Below are positions 32,936 to 41,089 of a DNA stretch of 64,000 bases, in pieces. The notes under the pieces were generated by a model. That model saw only the letters and a program-made list of their open reading frames with translations. It ran no database searches and was not told where the DNA came from. The translations under genes were made by a program, and so were the position numbers. The stretch comes from Rhodocyclales bacterium (GTDB taxonomy: Bacteria; Pseudomonadota; Gammaproteobacteria; Burkholderiales; Rhodocyclaceae), in assembly GCA_016235805.1 (NCBI GenBank), contig JACRIY010000056.1, forward strand, positions 54,015 to 118,014, in the 5' to 3' direction. Each line of letters starts with the position of its first letter. The first letter of the stretch is position 1.

Positions 32936-33838
32936 CTACTCCCGGTTCGCCACCCCACTAACCACATGCCCCGTTGGCACCAGCCTTGACGCCGGCTCGC
33001 AGTGCCGGGTCTGGTCGTCGAAGAAGAAGTCGGGTTCGAATTCGCGCAAGAAGTGGGTCTTCTCCAGGCCGCCGAGGAACATGGCTTCGTCGACTTCCAC
33101 CTTCCATTCCATCAGGGTACGGATCGCGCGCTCGTGGGCGGGGGCGCTGCGCGCGGTGACCAGTGCGGTGCGGATTTTCATCGGGCAGCCGGCGCTGTCG
33201 GCGCGCAGGCGATGCAGGGCTTCCAGCAGCGGCATGAAGGGTCCGGGCGGCAGCGGGTGCAGGGCGCGGCTTTCCTCGTGGTTCTGGAAGGCGGCGAGGC
33301 CCTGCTCCTGGAACACGCGCTCTGCCTCGTCGGAAATCAGCACGGCGTCGCCGTCGAAGGCGATGCGCACTTCCTGCGGGTGCTGCTCGGCTTCGGTGAG
33401 CGTCGTTGAATAGACGCGCGCCGCGGGAAAGCCGCCTTCCAGGGCGGCGCGCACATCCATCTCGTTGGCGGAGAGGAAGAGGTTGGCGCCCAGCGGCTTG
33501 AGGTAGTTGAAGGGCGGTCGGCCGCGCGTGAACACGCCGCGCTCGAGTTGCATGCCGGCGGCCGTGGCCGAGCGGAAAATGCGCAGACCGGAGACCGGGT
33601 CGTTGCGCGAGAGGACCACCACGGCCACGCGCTGGCGTTCCGGCGTGTTGAAGGCCAGCAGCTTCTGCACCAGCGGGAAGGCGACGCCGGGCCGCGCCGG
33701 CTGGTCCATGCGTTCCAATTGCAGGCGCATGTAGGCGGAATCGTCCTGGTCCTCGAAGACGCGGTTTTCTTCTTCGAAATCGAACAACGCGCGCGAGGAG
33801 AGCGCGACGACGAGCTGGCCTTCGAGGCTGGCGGGCAT
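32936..33838 (-). CDS. 5'-nucleotidase of the cytosolic type I family
   Basis: 300 residues from ATG 33838 (MPASLEG). Conserved blocks: LVVALSSRALFDFEEENRVFEDQ, PGVAFPLVQKLLAFN, VAVVVLSRNDPVSGLRIFRS, LFLSANEMDVRAALEGGFPAARVY, and AFDGDAVLISDEAERVF with the haloacid-dehalogenase-like acidic residues. It dephosphorylates nucleoside monophosphates. A dispersed repeat copy lies just upstream of the start. Confidence 0.85.
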   Translation of the reverse strand: MPASLEGQLVVALSSRALFDFEEENRVFEDQDDSAYMRLQLERMDQPARPGVAFPLVQKLLAFNTPERQRVAVVVLSRNDPVSGLRIFRSATAAGMQLERGVFTRGRPPFNYLKPLGANLFLSANEMDVRAALEGGFPAARVYSTTLTEAEQHPQEVRIAFDGDAVLISDEAERVFQEQGLAAFQNHEESRALHPLPPGPFMPLLEALHRLRADSAGCPMKIRTALVTARSAPAHERAIRTLMEWKVEVDEAMFLGGLEKTHFLREFEPDFFFDDQTRHCEPASRLVPTGHVVSGVANRE

Positions 33839-33864
33839 CAGGGGTTTCTTTTGGCACAGTAGGC

Positions 33865-33887
33865 GCCGTGCCACCAGCGCCGACATC
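33865..33887 (+). repeat. Short dispersed repeat, degenerate copy
   Basis: GCCGTGCCACCA then GCGCCGACATC. The T run is lost. It sits in the 5' leader of the 5'-nucleotidase gene, between it and the DUF5615 gene. Confidence 0.65.
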
Positions 33888-33935
33888 TGGAACGTACCCT
33901 TGCCGCACAAACCGAAGCGGCCATAGTCGCCTCGC

Positions 33936-34289
33936 TCATCCGTGTACGATCACTGCCTGCCGGTTTACTTCGACAAACCTCGCACTCGCGAAGCCGCGCT
34001 CGATCGAAGCGAGGCTCCGGTCGAACAAGTCGATCAGATCGTCGTTGGCGATGTTGCCGGTGGCGACGAGCAGCAAGCGACGCGGGGTGTCCTGAATCAG
34101 GAGCGTGCGCACAAAATCGTCGTCCTTGGTGACCACGACGCGGTTTTCGATGTCGGCGATGGCGCACACGTCGGCATCCGAACTCAGATTGCGCTGCGGC
34201 AAGTCCAGGGTATGCAGGGCATCGTGTCCGCGGCTCGTCAGCCAGACGGCCATCCGTCGCGGCAGCTGCGCGTCGACGAGGAATTTCAC
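33936..34289 (-). CDS. DUF5615 PIN-like toxin
   Basis: 117 residues. MKFLVDAQLPRRMAVWLTSRGHDALHTLDL and VVTKDDDFVR are the DUF5615 (Mut7-C/PIN-like) motifs. Such genes pair with DUF433 antitoxins, and here the upstream DUF433 gene overlaps it by four bases. Predicted RNase toxin. Confidence 0.85.
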   Translation of the reverse strand: MKFLVDAQLPRRMAVWLTSRGHDALHTLDLPQRNLSSDADVCAIADIENRVVVTKDDDFVRTLLIQDTPRRLLLVATGNIANDDLIDLFDRSLASIERGFASARFVEVNRQAVIVHG

Positions 34290-34519
34290 GCCGCCATCTG
34301 TCCGATGGGTTCGATCCGGTTGATATGTGAGAGGCGCGCCGCAAAGTCCAGCACGGCGAGGATATCTTCACGTTCGAGATCCTCGTAGTCGGCAAGAATG
34401 TCGTCGATGCTCATTCCTCCGGCAAGCCATTCGAGAACGTTTTCCACGGGATAGCGCAAACCGCGGATACAGGGCTTGCCGTGGCAAATGTCGGGCTGCA
34501 TCGTGATGCGATCATTCAT
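34286..34519 (-). CDS. DUF433 antitoxin
   Basis: 77 residues. ITMQPDICHGKPCIRGLRYPVENVLEWLAGGMSIDDILADYEDLEREDILAVLDFAA is a textbook DUF433 sequence with a winged-helix-like fold. The start at 34519 (MNDRIT) has AAGGA upstream. It forms a toxin-antitoxin pair with the downstream DUF5615 gene. Confidence 0.88.
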   Translation of the reverse strand: MNDRITMQPDICHGKPCIRGLRYPVENVLEWLAGGMSIDDILADYEDLEREDILAVLDFAARLSHINRIEPIGQMAA

Positions 34520-34584
34520 GGCAACGATCCTTGAAGGAAACGTTATTACTTTATACCCACTAGGGTCAGTTGAACTATCGGGCA

Positions 34585-35595
34585 TCAGGGTTTCGCTTTT
34601 TTCTTTGCCTTCGGCGCCGCGGCATACATCTGCGTCATCTTCGCCGCCTCGTCGGCCACGCGCCGGCGCAGGTCGGGCGGGGCCAGCACTTCGACGTCGG
34701 CGCCGAACTTGAGGATGTCCATGATCAGCTCGCGGTGGTCGGCGTAGGGGAATTCCAGGCGCCAGGAACCGTCGGCGTCGAAGCTGCCCTTCTGCTTGGG
34801 GTGCCAGGTTTCCTGCGCCACCCAGCGCGCGCGCTCCGGCGTGAAGCGCAGTTTCGCGTGCTGCAGCGAGCGCCCGGAGAAGATGCCGTAGCCGGGGCCG
34901 AGCACTTCGTCCATGCTGCGATGGGAGACCTCGCGCGCCTTCTTTTCGATGACATTGGCTTCGCGGATGGAATCGAGGGCGAAATTGCGGATGTCGCTGC
35001 GCAGGTGGCACCAGGCGTCGAGGTACCAGTTCTCGCGGTAATACACCAGGCGTTGCGGCGAGACTTCGCGCTCGGTGGTGAGGCCGGTGCCGCGCGCGAA
35101 GTAGGTGATGGCCAGGCGCTTGCGGCGCAAGAGCGCGGCGCCGACCTTCTCGAAATGCGCGAGCTTGAGGTCACGCTTGCCGAGGCCCACGATCAGCACG
35201 CGGCGGCGGATTTCCTCGGCGGTGTTCTCGGCGCTGCCGAGCAGGCTGTTGAGGCGCGCGATCAGCGGCTGGATGTGCGGCGTCAGGATGCCGCCGGGAT
35301 CGAGGTCGGTGAGCAAGTGCTGCATGGTCAGCAGCGCATGCACTTCGCCCGAGTTGAACCACCGCCCGGGCAGTTCGTACTGCGCGCCGGCCTCGGCGTG
35401 CGGCGTATCGAAGCGGTAGCCACCGGCGTCCCTGTCCCAGACGATGGGCGCGTTGAGCCGGTTGCGCATGTATTCGAGGTCGCGCTTGAGCGTGGCACGC
35501 GAGACTTCCAGCGCTTCCATCAGGTCGACGAAGGGCACGAGCTTGCGGTCGTGGATCATCTGGTCGATCTTGTAGAAGCGCTCAGTGCGATCCAT
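34585..35595 (-). CDS. WYL-domain transcriptional regulator
   Basis: 336 residues. N-terminal winged helix (FVDLMEALEVSRATLKRDLEYMRNRLNAPIVWDRDAGGYRF), then a WYL domain with LVYYRENWYLDAWCHLRSDIRNFALDSI, and a C-terminal WCX-type domain, ending in a Lys-rich tail. WYL regulators bind nucleotides or nucleic acid and often control DNA-damage or defence genes. The start at 35595 lies inside the rsgA 3' end (14-base overlap). Confidence 0.88.
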   Translation of the reverse strand: MDRTERFYKIDQMIHDRKLVPFVDLMEALEVSRATLKRDLEYMRNRLNAPIVWDRDAGGYRFDTPHAEAGAQYELPGRWFNSGEVHALLTMQHLLTDLDPGGILTPHIQPLIARLNSLLGSAENTAEEIRRRVLIVGLGKRDLKLAHFEKVGAALLRRKRLAITYFARGTGLTTEREVSPQRLVYYRENWYLDAWCHLRSDIRNFALDSIREANVIEKKAREVSHRSMDEVLGPGYGIFSGRSLQHAKLRFTPERARWVAQETWHPKQKGSFDADGSWRLEFPYADHRELIMDILKFGADVEVLAPPDLRRRVADEAAKMTQMYAAAPKAKKKAKP

Positions 35596-36460
35596 GGCGG
35601 CTTTCCGAGATGAATTGGCGGAAGTGGTCGAGGCGGCGTGGATGAATCGTACCAGCGGCCATCGCTTCCTTGATCGCGCAGCCGGGTTCGGCATCGTGCT
35701 GGCAGTCGCGGAAGCGGCACTGGCCGAGGAAGGGGCGGAACTCGGCGAAGCCGTATTCGATTTCCTGGGCGGTGAGGTGCTTCAAGCCAAACTCCTGCAG
35801 TCCGGGGCTGTCGATCAGGGTGCCGCCCGGGCAGGTGTCACTGGGTAACTTGTAGAGGCGGGCGTAGGTGGTGGTGTGCTTGCCGCTGTCCAGTGCGATC
35901 GACAGCTCGCGCGTGGGCGCCGCGGCGCCGGGCACCAGGGCATTGGTCAGGGTCGATTTGCCCATGCCGGATTGCCCCACCAGCACCGAGCTTTCGCCGG
36001 CCAGCAGCGGCAGCAGCGGCGAGGGGTCGAACTTGGCTGAGAGTTCGACGACGCGGCAGCCGAGCGCGATGTAGGGTGCCAGCAGCTTTCTGGCGGCGGG
36101 CAGCGCGGCGGTGAGGTCGCACTTGTTGAGCACGATGGTGGTGGTCAGGCCCTCGTGCTCGGCGGCGACCAGCGCGCGCGAAAGCAGCATGTCGGAGAAT
36201 GACGGATCGGTGGCGACCACCAGCAGCAACTGCGTGGCATTGGCGGCGATCAGCTTCTGGCGGTAGGCGTCGCTGCGATAAAGCAGGCTGCGCCGTGTGG
36301 CGTGGCCCATGATCTGGCCGTCGGGACTCAACTGGACTTCATCGCCGACGGCCAGCAGGCTCTTCTTGCCTTTCGGATAGCCGGTGGCGAGGCGGCCGTC
36401 GGCCAGTTCGATTTCGTAGTGCCGGCCGAAGGCGGCGACGATGGTACCGGCGGCGTTCAA
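35582..36460 (-). CDS. rsgA: Ribosome small subunit-dependent GTPase A
   Basis: 292 residues. OB fold at the N-terminus, circularly permuted GTPase with NKCDL (G4), GQSGMGKSTLTNAL (G1) and DSPGLQEFGLKHL, and a C-terminal zinc finger CRFRDCQHDAEPGCAIKEA. It matures the 30S subunit. It lies next to the pterin dehydratase and M48 genes in an order common in betaproteobacteria. Confidence 0.95.
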   Translation of the reverse strand: MNAAGTIVAAFGRHYEIELADGRLATGYPKGKKSLLAVGDEVQLSPDGQIMGHATRRSLLYRSDAYRQKLIAANATQLLLVVATDPSFSDMLLSRALVAAEHEGLTTTIVLNKCDLTAALPAARKLLAPYIALGCRVVELSAKFDPSPLLPLLAGESSVLVGQSGMGKSTLTNALVPGAAAPTRELSIALDSGKHTTTYARLYKLPSDTCPGGTLIDSPGLQEFGLKHLTAQEIEYGFAEFRPFLGQCRFRDCQHDAEPGCAIKEAMAAGTIHPRRLDHFRQFISESRHGSH

Positions 36461-36466
36461 CGAGGC

Positions 36467-36805
36467 TTACAGGCTGAGCAGGGCATCGATCTTGGCCGCG
36501 CAAATGAAGTCGTTTTCCGACAGGCCGCCGATGGCGTGCGTGGTGTAGCTCACCGTGCACTGGCCCCAGCCGACGGCGAGGTCGGGATGGTGGTCCTCGC
36601 GGTGCGAGATCCAGGCGGTGGCATTGACGAAGGCCATGGTCTCGTAATAGTTCTTGAATTTGTAGGTCTTGCTGATGACGCTGCCTTCGCGTTGCCAGCC
36701 CGGCAGCGTCGCCAGCATCGTGGTGGCTTCGGCGTCGGACAGCGGCGGCACGCCGCCTTCGCAGGGCTTGCACTTGCCTTTGGCGAGATCGCAGACGGTG
36801 GTCAT
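36467..36805 (-). CDS. phhB: 4a-hydroxytetrahydrobiopterin dehydratase
   Basis: 112 residues. Conserved ISKTYKFKNYYETMAFVNATAWISHREDHHPDLAVGWGQCTVSYTTHAIGGLSENDFICAAKID includes the EDHHPD active-site motif. It recycles pterin cofactor. It is spaced six bases from rsgA and nine from the M48 gene, so probably cotranscribed. Confidence 0.93.
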   Translation of the reverse strand: MTTVCDLAKGKCKPCEGGVPPLSDAEATTMLATLPGWQREGSVISKTYKFKNYYETMAFVNATAWISHREDHHPDLAVGWGQCTVSYTTHAIGGLSENDFICAAKIDALLSL

Positions 36806-36814
36806 TGCTTACCT

Positions 36815-38059
36815 TTACGCGGAATGCAGTCGCGCGATGCGCTGACTGGCCGGGGGGTGGGAATCGTGGAACAGCGAATGCAGCGGGTCGGGCGTCAGGG
36901 TCGCCGCGTTGTCGCGATAGAGCTTGGCCAGTGCGGCGATCAGGTCGGCGGCGGCGGTCTGCTTCGCGGCATAGGCGTCGGCTTCGTATTCGTGCTGGCG
37001 CGACAGGGCGGAGGTGAGCGGCGCCAGCGGAAACAGGAACACCGGCAGCACCATGGAGAACAGCAGCAGGCCCAGCGCCGTGCTGTCAGCGCCGACTCCC
37101 AGGCCCTGGAAGAACCAGGGCTGGCCCATCAGTTGTCCGAGCAGCCAGAGGAAAGCGAGGCTCATCACGCCCATCAGCGCGATGCGCTTGATCACGTGCT
37201 TGTGGCGGAAGTGGCCCAGTTCGTGCGCCAGCACGGCTTCGATTTCCTGCGGCGCGAGCTTTTCCAGCAGGGTGTCGAAGAAGACGATGCGCTTGGCGCG
37301 GCCGAAGCCGGTGAAGTAGGCGTTGCCGTGGGCCGAGCGCTTCGAGCCGTCCATCACGAACAAGCCCGAGGAGGCGAAACCGCAGCGTGTCAGCAGTGCT
37401 TCGATGCGCTGCTTGAGCGATGCGTCTTCGAGCGGGGTGAACTTGTTGAACAGCGGAGCGATGACGGTGGGGTAGAGAAACAGGATCAGCAGGTTGGTGG
37501 CCAGCCACAACAACCAGACGTAGAGCCACCACTGGCGTCCCATGGCGTCCATCAGCCAGAGCACGGCATAGAGCAGCGGGCCGCCGATGACGACGGTGAG
37601 TACCGCGCCTTTGGCGAGATCGGCAAACCACAGCGGCCAGGTCAGCTTGTTGAAGCCGAAGCGTTCTTCGATGACGAAGCTGCGGTACAGGCTGGCCGGC
37701 AGGCCGACGAAAAAGCCGATCACGGCGACCGTGGCGAACAGCGCCAGGCCCTGCAGGTGGCCGTTGCCGACCATATCGCGCAGCGTCGCGTCGATCAGCG
37801 CCAGCCCGCCACCGACGGTGAAGGCGAGCAGCAGCAGGGTGTCGATGGCGATCTCGACGAAGCCCAGGCGCAGCTTGGCGGCGGTGTAGTCGGCGGCCTT
37901 GCGATGGTCGGCAAGTTCGATGCGGCCGAAGAAATCCGCCGGCACCCGGTCGCGGTGGGCCGCGACGTGGCGCATGTGGCGCAGGTCGAGCCACAAGCGC
38001 AGGGCAGTGGACAGGGCGAGGGCGGCGAGGAAGACCAGCGTGAATTGGGACGGTGTCAT
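36815..38059 (-). CDS. M48 (Ste24-like) membrane metallopeptidase
   Basis: 414 residues. The zinc motif is HELGHFRHKH and the downstream Glu lies in HEYEADAYA. Several membrane helices flank the catalytic core (e.g. LFATVAVIGFFVGLPASL). It is the integral inner-membrane CAAX-protease-like group found beside rsgA in betaproteobacteria. It diverges from the orn stub. The segment GLGVGADSTALG coincides with a repeat-like DNA sequence (37077-37099). Confidence 0.92.
   Translation of the reverse strand: MTPSQFTLVFLAALALSTALRLWLDLRHMRHVAAHRDRVPADFFGRIELADHRKAADYTAAKLRLGFVEIAIDTLLLLAFTVGGGLALIDATLRDMVGNGHLQGLALFATVAVIGFFVGLPASLYRSFVIEERFGFNKLTWPLWFADLAKGAVLTVVIGGPLLYAVLWLMDAMGRQWWLYVWLLWLATNLLILFLYPTVIAPLFNKFTPLEDASLKQRIEALLTRCGFASSGLFVMDGSKRSAHGNAYFTGFGRAKRIVFFDTLLEKLAPQEIEAVLAHELGHFRHKHVIKRIALMGVMSLAFLWLLGQLMGQPWFFQGLGVGADSTALGLLLFSMVLPVFLFPLAPLTSALSRQHEYEADAYAAKQTAAADLIAALAKLYRDNAATLTPDPLHSLFHDSHPPASQRIARLHSA
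37077..37099 (+). repeat. Possible dispersed repeat copy within the M48 gene
   Basis: GCCGTGCTGTCA then GCGCCGACTCC, close to the diverged copy at 28555. The protein aligns with family members without an insertion here, so this may be coincidence. Confidence 0.3.
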
Positions 38060-38115
38060 GGGCGGGCGGGGGCTGTGCGAGAATGCCGCGATTCCGGCAA
38101 CGGCATTGGAAAATT

Positions 38116-38142
38116 ATGGCACAAAACGAGTACGGCCTCTGA
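38116..38142 (+). pseudogene. orn: Truncated 5' end of orn (oligoribonuclease) at the island edge
   Basis: ATG with GGAAAA upstream encodes MAQNE, the usual beginning of betaproteobacterial Orn, then YGL and a stop. Orn normally lies here, divergent from the M48 peptidase. The frame breaks after five codons where AT-rich island DNA begins. The remainder of orn may lie at the far island end, outside the window. Confidence 0.55.
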
Positions 38143-38329
38143 AATCGTGCATTCGGACAATCTCATGAATGCGTGTTGTGTGTAATTAATTCCATTAAAA
38201 CAATAATATAAACTCCATTCTGTTCCACCATAGTCCGCCGGTTTCCATCGTATTCTAGAGAAGGTTTCCAACGACATCCAGTCAAAATGTGTGTATTATT
38301 GTGTGTATACGTGATGATGCTGGGACTCA

Positions 38330-39541
38330 ATGCCGCTTACCGATACCGCTATTCGGAACGCCAAGCCAGCAGAGAAGCCTTATACACTCTCTGACAGTGG
38401 CGCTCTATACCTGTTCATTATGCCCAGTGGCGCCAAGCGCTGGCGTTATCGTTTTCGATGGTTGAATAGGCAGCAAACATATAGCATTGGCGATTATCCT
38501 GAAGTTGGCTTGGCCGCTGCACGGAAAGAGCGCGACCGTGCGCGAGGTCTGATTCAACTTGGGCAGCATCCAACACAGCAGAAAAAGTTGGAACGAATTG
38601 CTCGGCAAGCGTCGCAAGCTAGCACGCTGGAGTTGATTTCCAGAGAGTACCTGGACTCGAAAAAAAAGACGTGGGATTCGAGATACGCATTCCGGGCTGA
38701 GCGCTTCCTTGAGGCCAATGTCTTTCCAAAAATTGGGATGCTCCCAATTAGCCTGGTGACTTCCGTCCACCTATTAGACCTCTTGCGTGAAGTCGAGAAG
38801 CGGGGATCGCCGACGGTAGCGGTAAAGTTGCGCATATGGTTGGGTGGAGTGTTTCGTTACGCAATTGCAACCGGACGAGCAACATCTGACCCGACTTATG
38901 CCCTGCGAAACGCCATCCACGAGCCGACCACTGTTCACGCTGCGCCGCTTGCGAGACGGCGCGTACCGGACTTTATTGAGGCTCTCAATAAAGCTGAGAA
39001 GACTGAACCGGTATTGGTAATTGGCCTCAAGATATTAATGCTCACGTTCGTCCGGGGAAGTGAATTGCTTGAGTCGTCCTTCGATCAGATAGACGAAGGC
39101 GATGCTTTATGGCGAATTCCTGCGGAAAGAATGAAGTCACGCAATCCGCATATCGTTCCATTGAGTCACCAGACACTAAGCCTGATAAAGCGGCTCAAGA
39201 AGTTTGTCGGGGAAAAGGGATATCTATTCCCGTCCCCTACGAAGCCGAATCAGCCTATTTCCGGCCCGATGTGGGGAAAGGCCATCCAGAGGCTCGGATT
39301 CAAGGACGAGATAACCCCCCATAGTTTCAGAGCAACTGCTAGTACCGAGCTAAACGAACTGGGATACCGGTCCGACTGGATAGAGCGACAACTGGCGCAC
39401 GTCCCGAAAGACTCTACGCGGGCAAGCTACAACCACGCCCAGTACCTTCCCGAACGAAGGCGGATGATGCAGGATTATGCGGATCACTTGGATAGGTTGT
39501 GTCAGGACCTCAATTTATCCGGGATAATTGGTGAGGAGTAA
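38330..39541 (+). CDS. P4-type tyrosine integrase
   Basis: 403 residues. The N-terminal arm-binding DUF4102 domain (MPLTDTAIRNAKPAEKPYTLSDSGALYLFIMPSGAKRWRYRFRW) and a catalytic domain with Arg in TFVRGSELL, HSFRATAST, the second His in LAHVPKD and Tyr in SYNHAQYLP. It drives integration of the island, whose left end it marks. There is no tRNA beside it; the attachment site appears to be the 5' end of orn. Confidence 0.93.
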   Translation: MPLTDTAIRNAKPAEKPYTLSDSGALYLFIMPSGAKRWRYRFRWLNRQQTYSIGDYPEVGLAAARKERDRARGLIQLGQHPTQQKKLERIARQASQASTLELISREYLDSKKKTWDSRYAFRAERFLEANVFPKIGMLPISLVTSVHLLDLLREVEKRGSPTVAVKLRIWLGGVFRYAIATGRATSDPTYALRNAIHEPTTVHAAPLARRRVPDFIEALNKAEKTEPVLVIGLKILMLTFVRGSELLESSFDQIDEGDALWRIPAERMKSRNPHIVPLSHQTLSLIKRLKKFVGEKGYLFPSPTKPNQPISGPMWGKAIQRLGFKDEITPHSFRATASTELNELGYRSDWIERQLAHVPKDSTRASYNHAQYLPERRRMMQDYADHLDRLCQDLNLSGIIGEE

Positions 39542-39590
39542 GCCCATTGCGTTTTGATAGTCCAAGTGCAGCGAACTATATCGGGACGCT

Positions 39591-40607
39591 ATGCTCTCGA
39601 ACGGACCTGCCGCCACGGTATTGCTGGTACCGCATCCTATGAGTGTGATTTCGTTTAGCAAATCCGATCAAATCTGGCTGGCTTCGCAGATGCTTTTCCC
39701 TGCTCAGTCGGTATTGCGAGAAGATCGGCAGCTAGCGATCTCGAAAGAGACGCCGGGACGTCAGAAAAAGATGGATGAGCAAACAACAGCAAAGGAGCGC
39801 AAGTTAGAGAGGAGCCGACAACATGAATTAGATCGTTGGGCATACAGTAGGGATAGAAAGATTGTCGACTTCCACCTAATGCTTGCCCAGGAACAAAAGC
39901 GGTATGAGGATGCCATAGCCGCTGGTAGGTACGTGGTGCCTTTAGAAAACCAAAGCCCTGGCGAAATTGGGCTTTTCCCTTACTCAGCATTGGAGGATGG
40001 TATTACCAGACTTGCCCTCCCTACTGAGTCGTTGGTATCCATTTTCGAGCGGGTGCCTGCGGCCATTCATCAACGAATAGCGGATGCTTCGTTACAAGGC
40101 CAATTGGTTGGAGCAGTCCTCGTCTACCTTTACTACTTGAAGACACTTAAGCTGGACAACGCTACGCTGCCGACGGCTATTAAGGTTTGCCTATATCGCG
40201 CTAACGCGCAATACCATCGTAATCCCGGTCGCCCAAAATCTGAATCGGTATCGCTACTGAAGGGATTGAGAAAAGATTCCCTTGACGATTGGTGGGGCCG
40301 ATATCGGTCCGTTGCACACTGGTGGGCAGCGTATGTATCAATCGACAATATTGCCTTGCTGCCGGTGGATATGCCAATAGGCCACGATAACTTGGACGAG
40401 ATGATTCGTCGGGCAAGATTCTTTGCTAGGTTTGGTACGAATTCCTTCAAGGGCAATCCAACAAGAAAGACGATCCTTTGGCCAGGTGAATTGATTTGGC
40501 CGGCTGACGTAGCGGCCGAGACTACTGACGACAGTATTCCTTGGGAGGTGCAACGCTCATCAGCAGCAATGAGGACGTACATTCAAGAGGCCCTGAAAAT
40601 GAGCTGA
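39591..40607 (+). CDS. Island protein of unknown function
   Basis: 338 residues, soluble. There is a charged helical segment at ~60-110 (KKMDEQTTAKERKLERSRQHELDRWAYSRDRK) and a C-terminal domain with DDWWGRYRSVAHWWAAYVS. No family is recognised. The start is uncertain; M17 (MSVISFSK) is an alternative. It lies 50 bases after the integrase and is closed by a strong terminator, so they may share a transcript. Confidence 0.65.
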   Translation: MLSNGPAATVLLVPHPMSVISFSKSDQIWLASQMLFPAQSVLREDRQLAISKETPGRQKKMDEQTTAKERKLERSRQHELDRWAYSRDRKIVDFHLMLAQEQKRYEDAIAAGRYVVPLENQSPGEIGLFPYSALEDGITRLALPTESLVSIFERVPAAIHQRIADASLQGQLVGAVLVYLYYLKTLKLDNATLPTAIKVCLYRANAQYHRNPGRPKSESVSLLKGLRKDSLDDWWGRYRSVAHWWAAYVSIDNIALLPVDMPIGHDNLDEMIRRARFFARFGTNSFKGNPTRKTILWPGELIWPADVAAETTDDSIPWEVQRSSAAMRTYIQEALKMS

Positions 40608-40638
40608 TAGCTCTACTGTCGTAAGGCGTTCAACTAAA

Positions 40639-40670
40639 AGCCGGAGGCGTTCGCCTCCGGCTTTCCTTTT
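40639..40670 (+). terminator. Strong Rho-independent terminator
   Basis: AGCCGGAGGC (40639-40648), loop GTTC, GCCTCCGGCT (40653-40662), then TTCCTTTT. A perfect 10-bp stem following the integrase-side transcript. Confidence 0.92.
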
Positions 40671-40867
40671 TGCGCAAACGGAATCCGCTGGAGGCCGTCC
40701 CAATTACTTTATCGCTGACCTGACTGTCCGCAATGTTGGGGGGCAATTACTCCCGCTTACCTTTTTAGTCCGCTGGCCTACATTGCGGTCCATGGGGAAT
40801 GACTGTTGGACTCGAACAAACGTCGGAGGCAAACCCCACCATCTATATACGTGACGAAGGAAAAGTT

Positions 40868-41089
40868 ATGGACCGGAAAGTTCTGAAAATGTCAGCGGTT
40901 GAAGAAGCGGTTGGGGGTAAGAAAAGCAAAATCTATGAGGAGATCGCAAACGAGCGCTTTCCAAAACCAATTGCCATTTTTGGCAACGGACGCGCTCGGG
41001 GATGGTTGTCGACAGAAATTCAAGCCTACATCGACCAGCGCGTTGCCGAACGGGATGCTTTGAATTCCAAAAATGGGGCAGACAAATGA
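40868..41089 (+). CDS. AlpA-type regulator
   Basis: 73 residues from ATG 40868 (MDRKVLKMSAVEEAVGGKKSKIYEEIANERFPKPI), a compact winged helix as in AlpA, the activator of P4-like integrase and excisionase genes. GAAGGAAAAG lies upstream of this ATG; an in-frame ATG at 40799 is less likely. The stop overlaps the next start (ATGA), beginning the replication module. Confidence 0.8.
   Translation: MDRKVLKMSAVEEAVGGKKSKIYEEIANERFPKPIAIFGNGRARGWLSTEIQAYIDQRVAERDALNSKNGADK

Noticed and set aside
25187..33887. An integron cassette array
   Set aside because: The repeats bounding the modules do not show the attC core sites, and no integron-type integrase was seen nearby.
36302..38185. A 627-codon plus-strand open frame across rsgA, phhB and M48
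   Set aside because: It lies opposite three clear conserved genes and has low-complexity Gln/Gly/Arg-rich translation.
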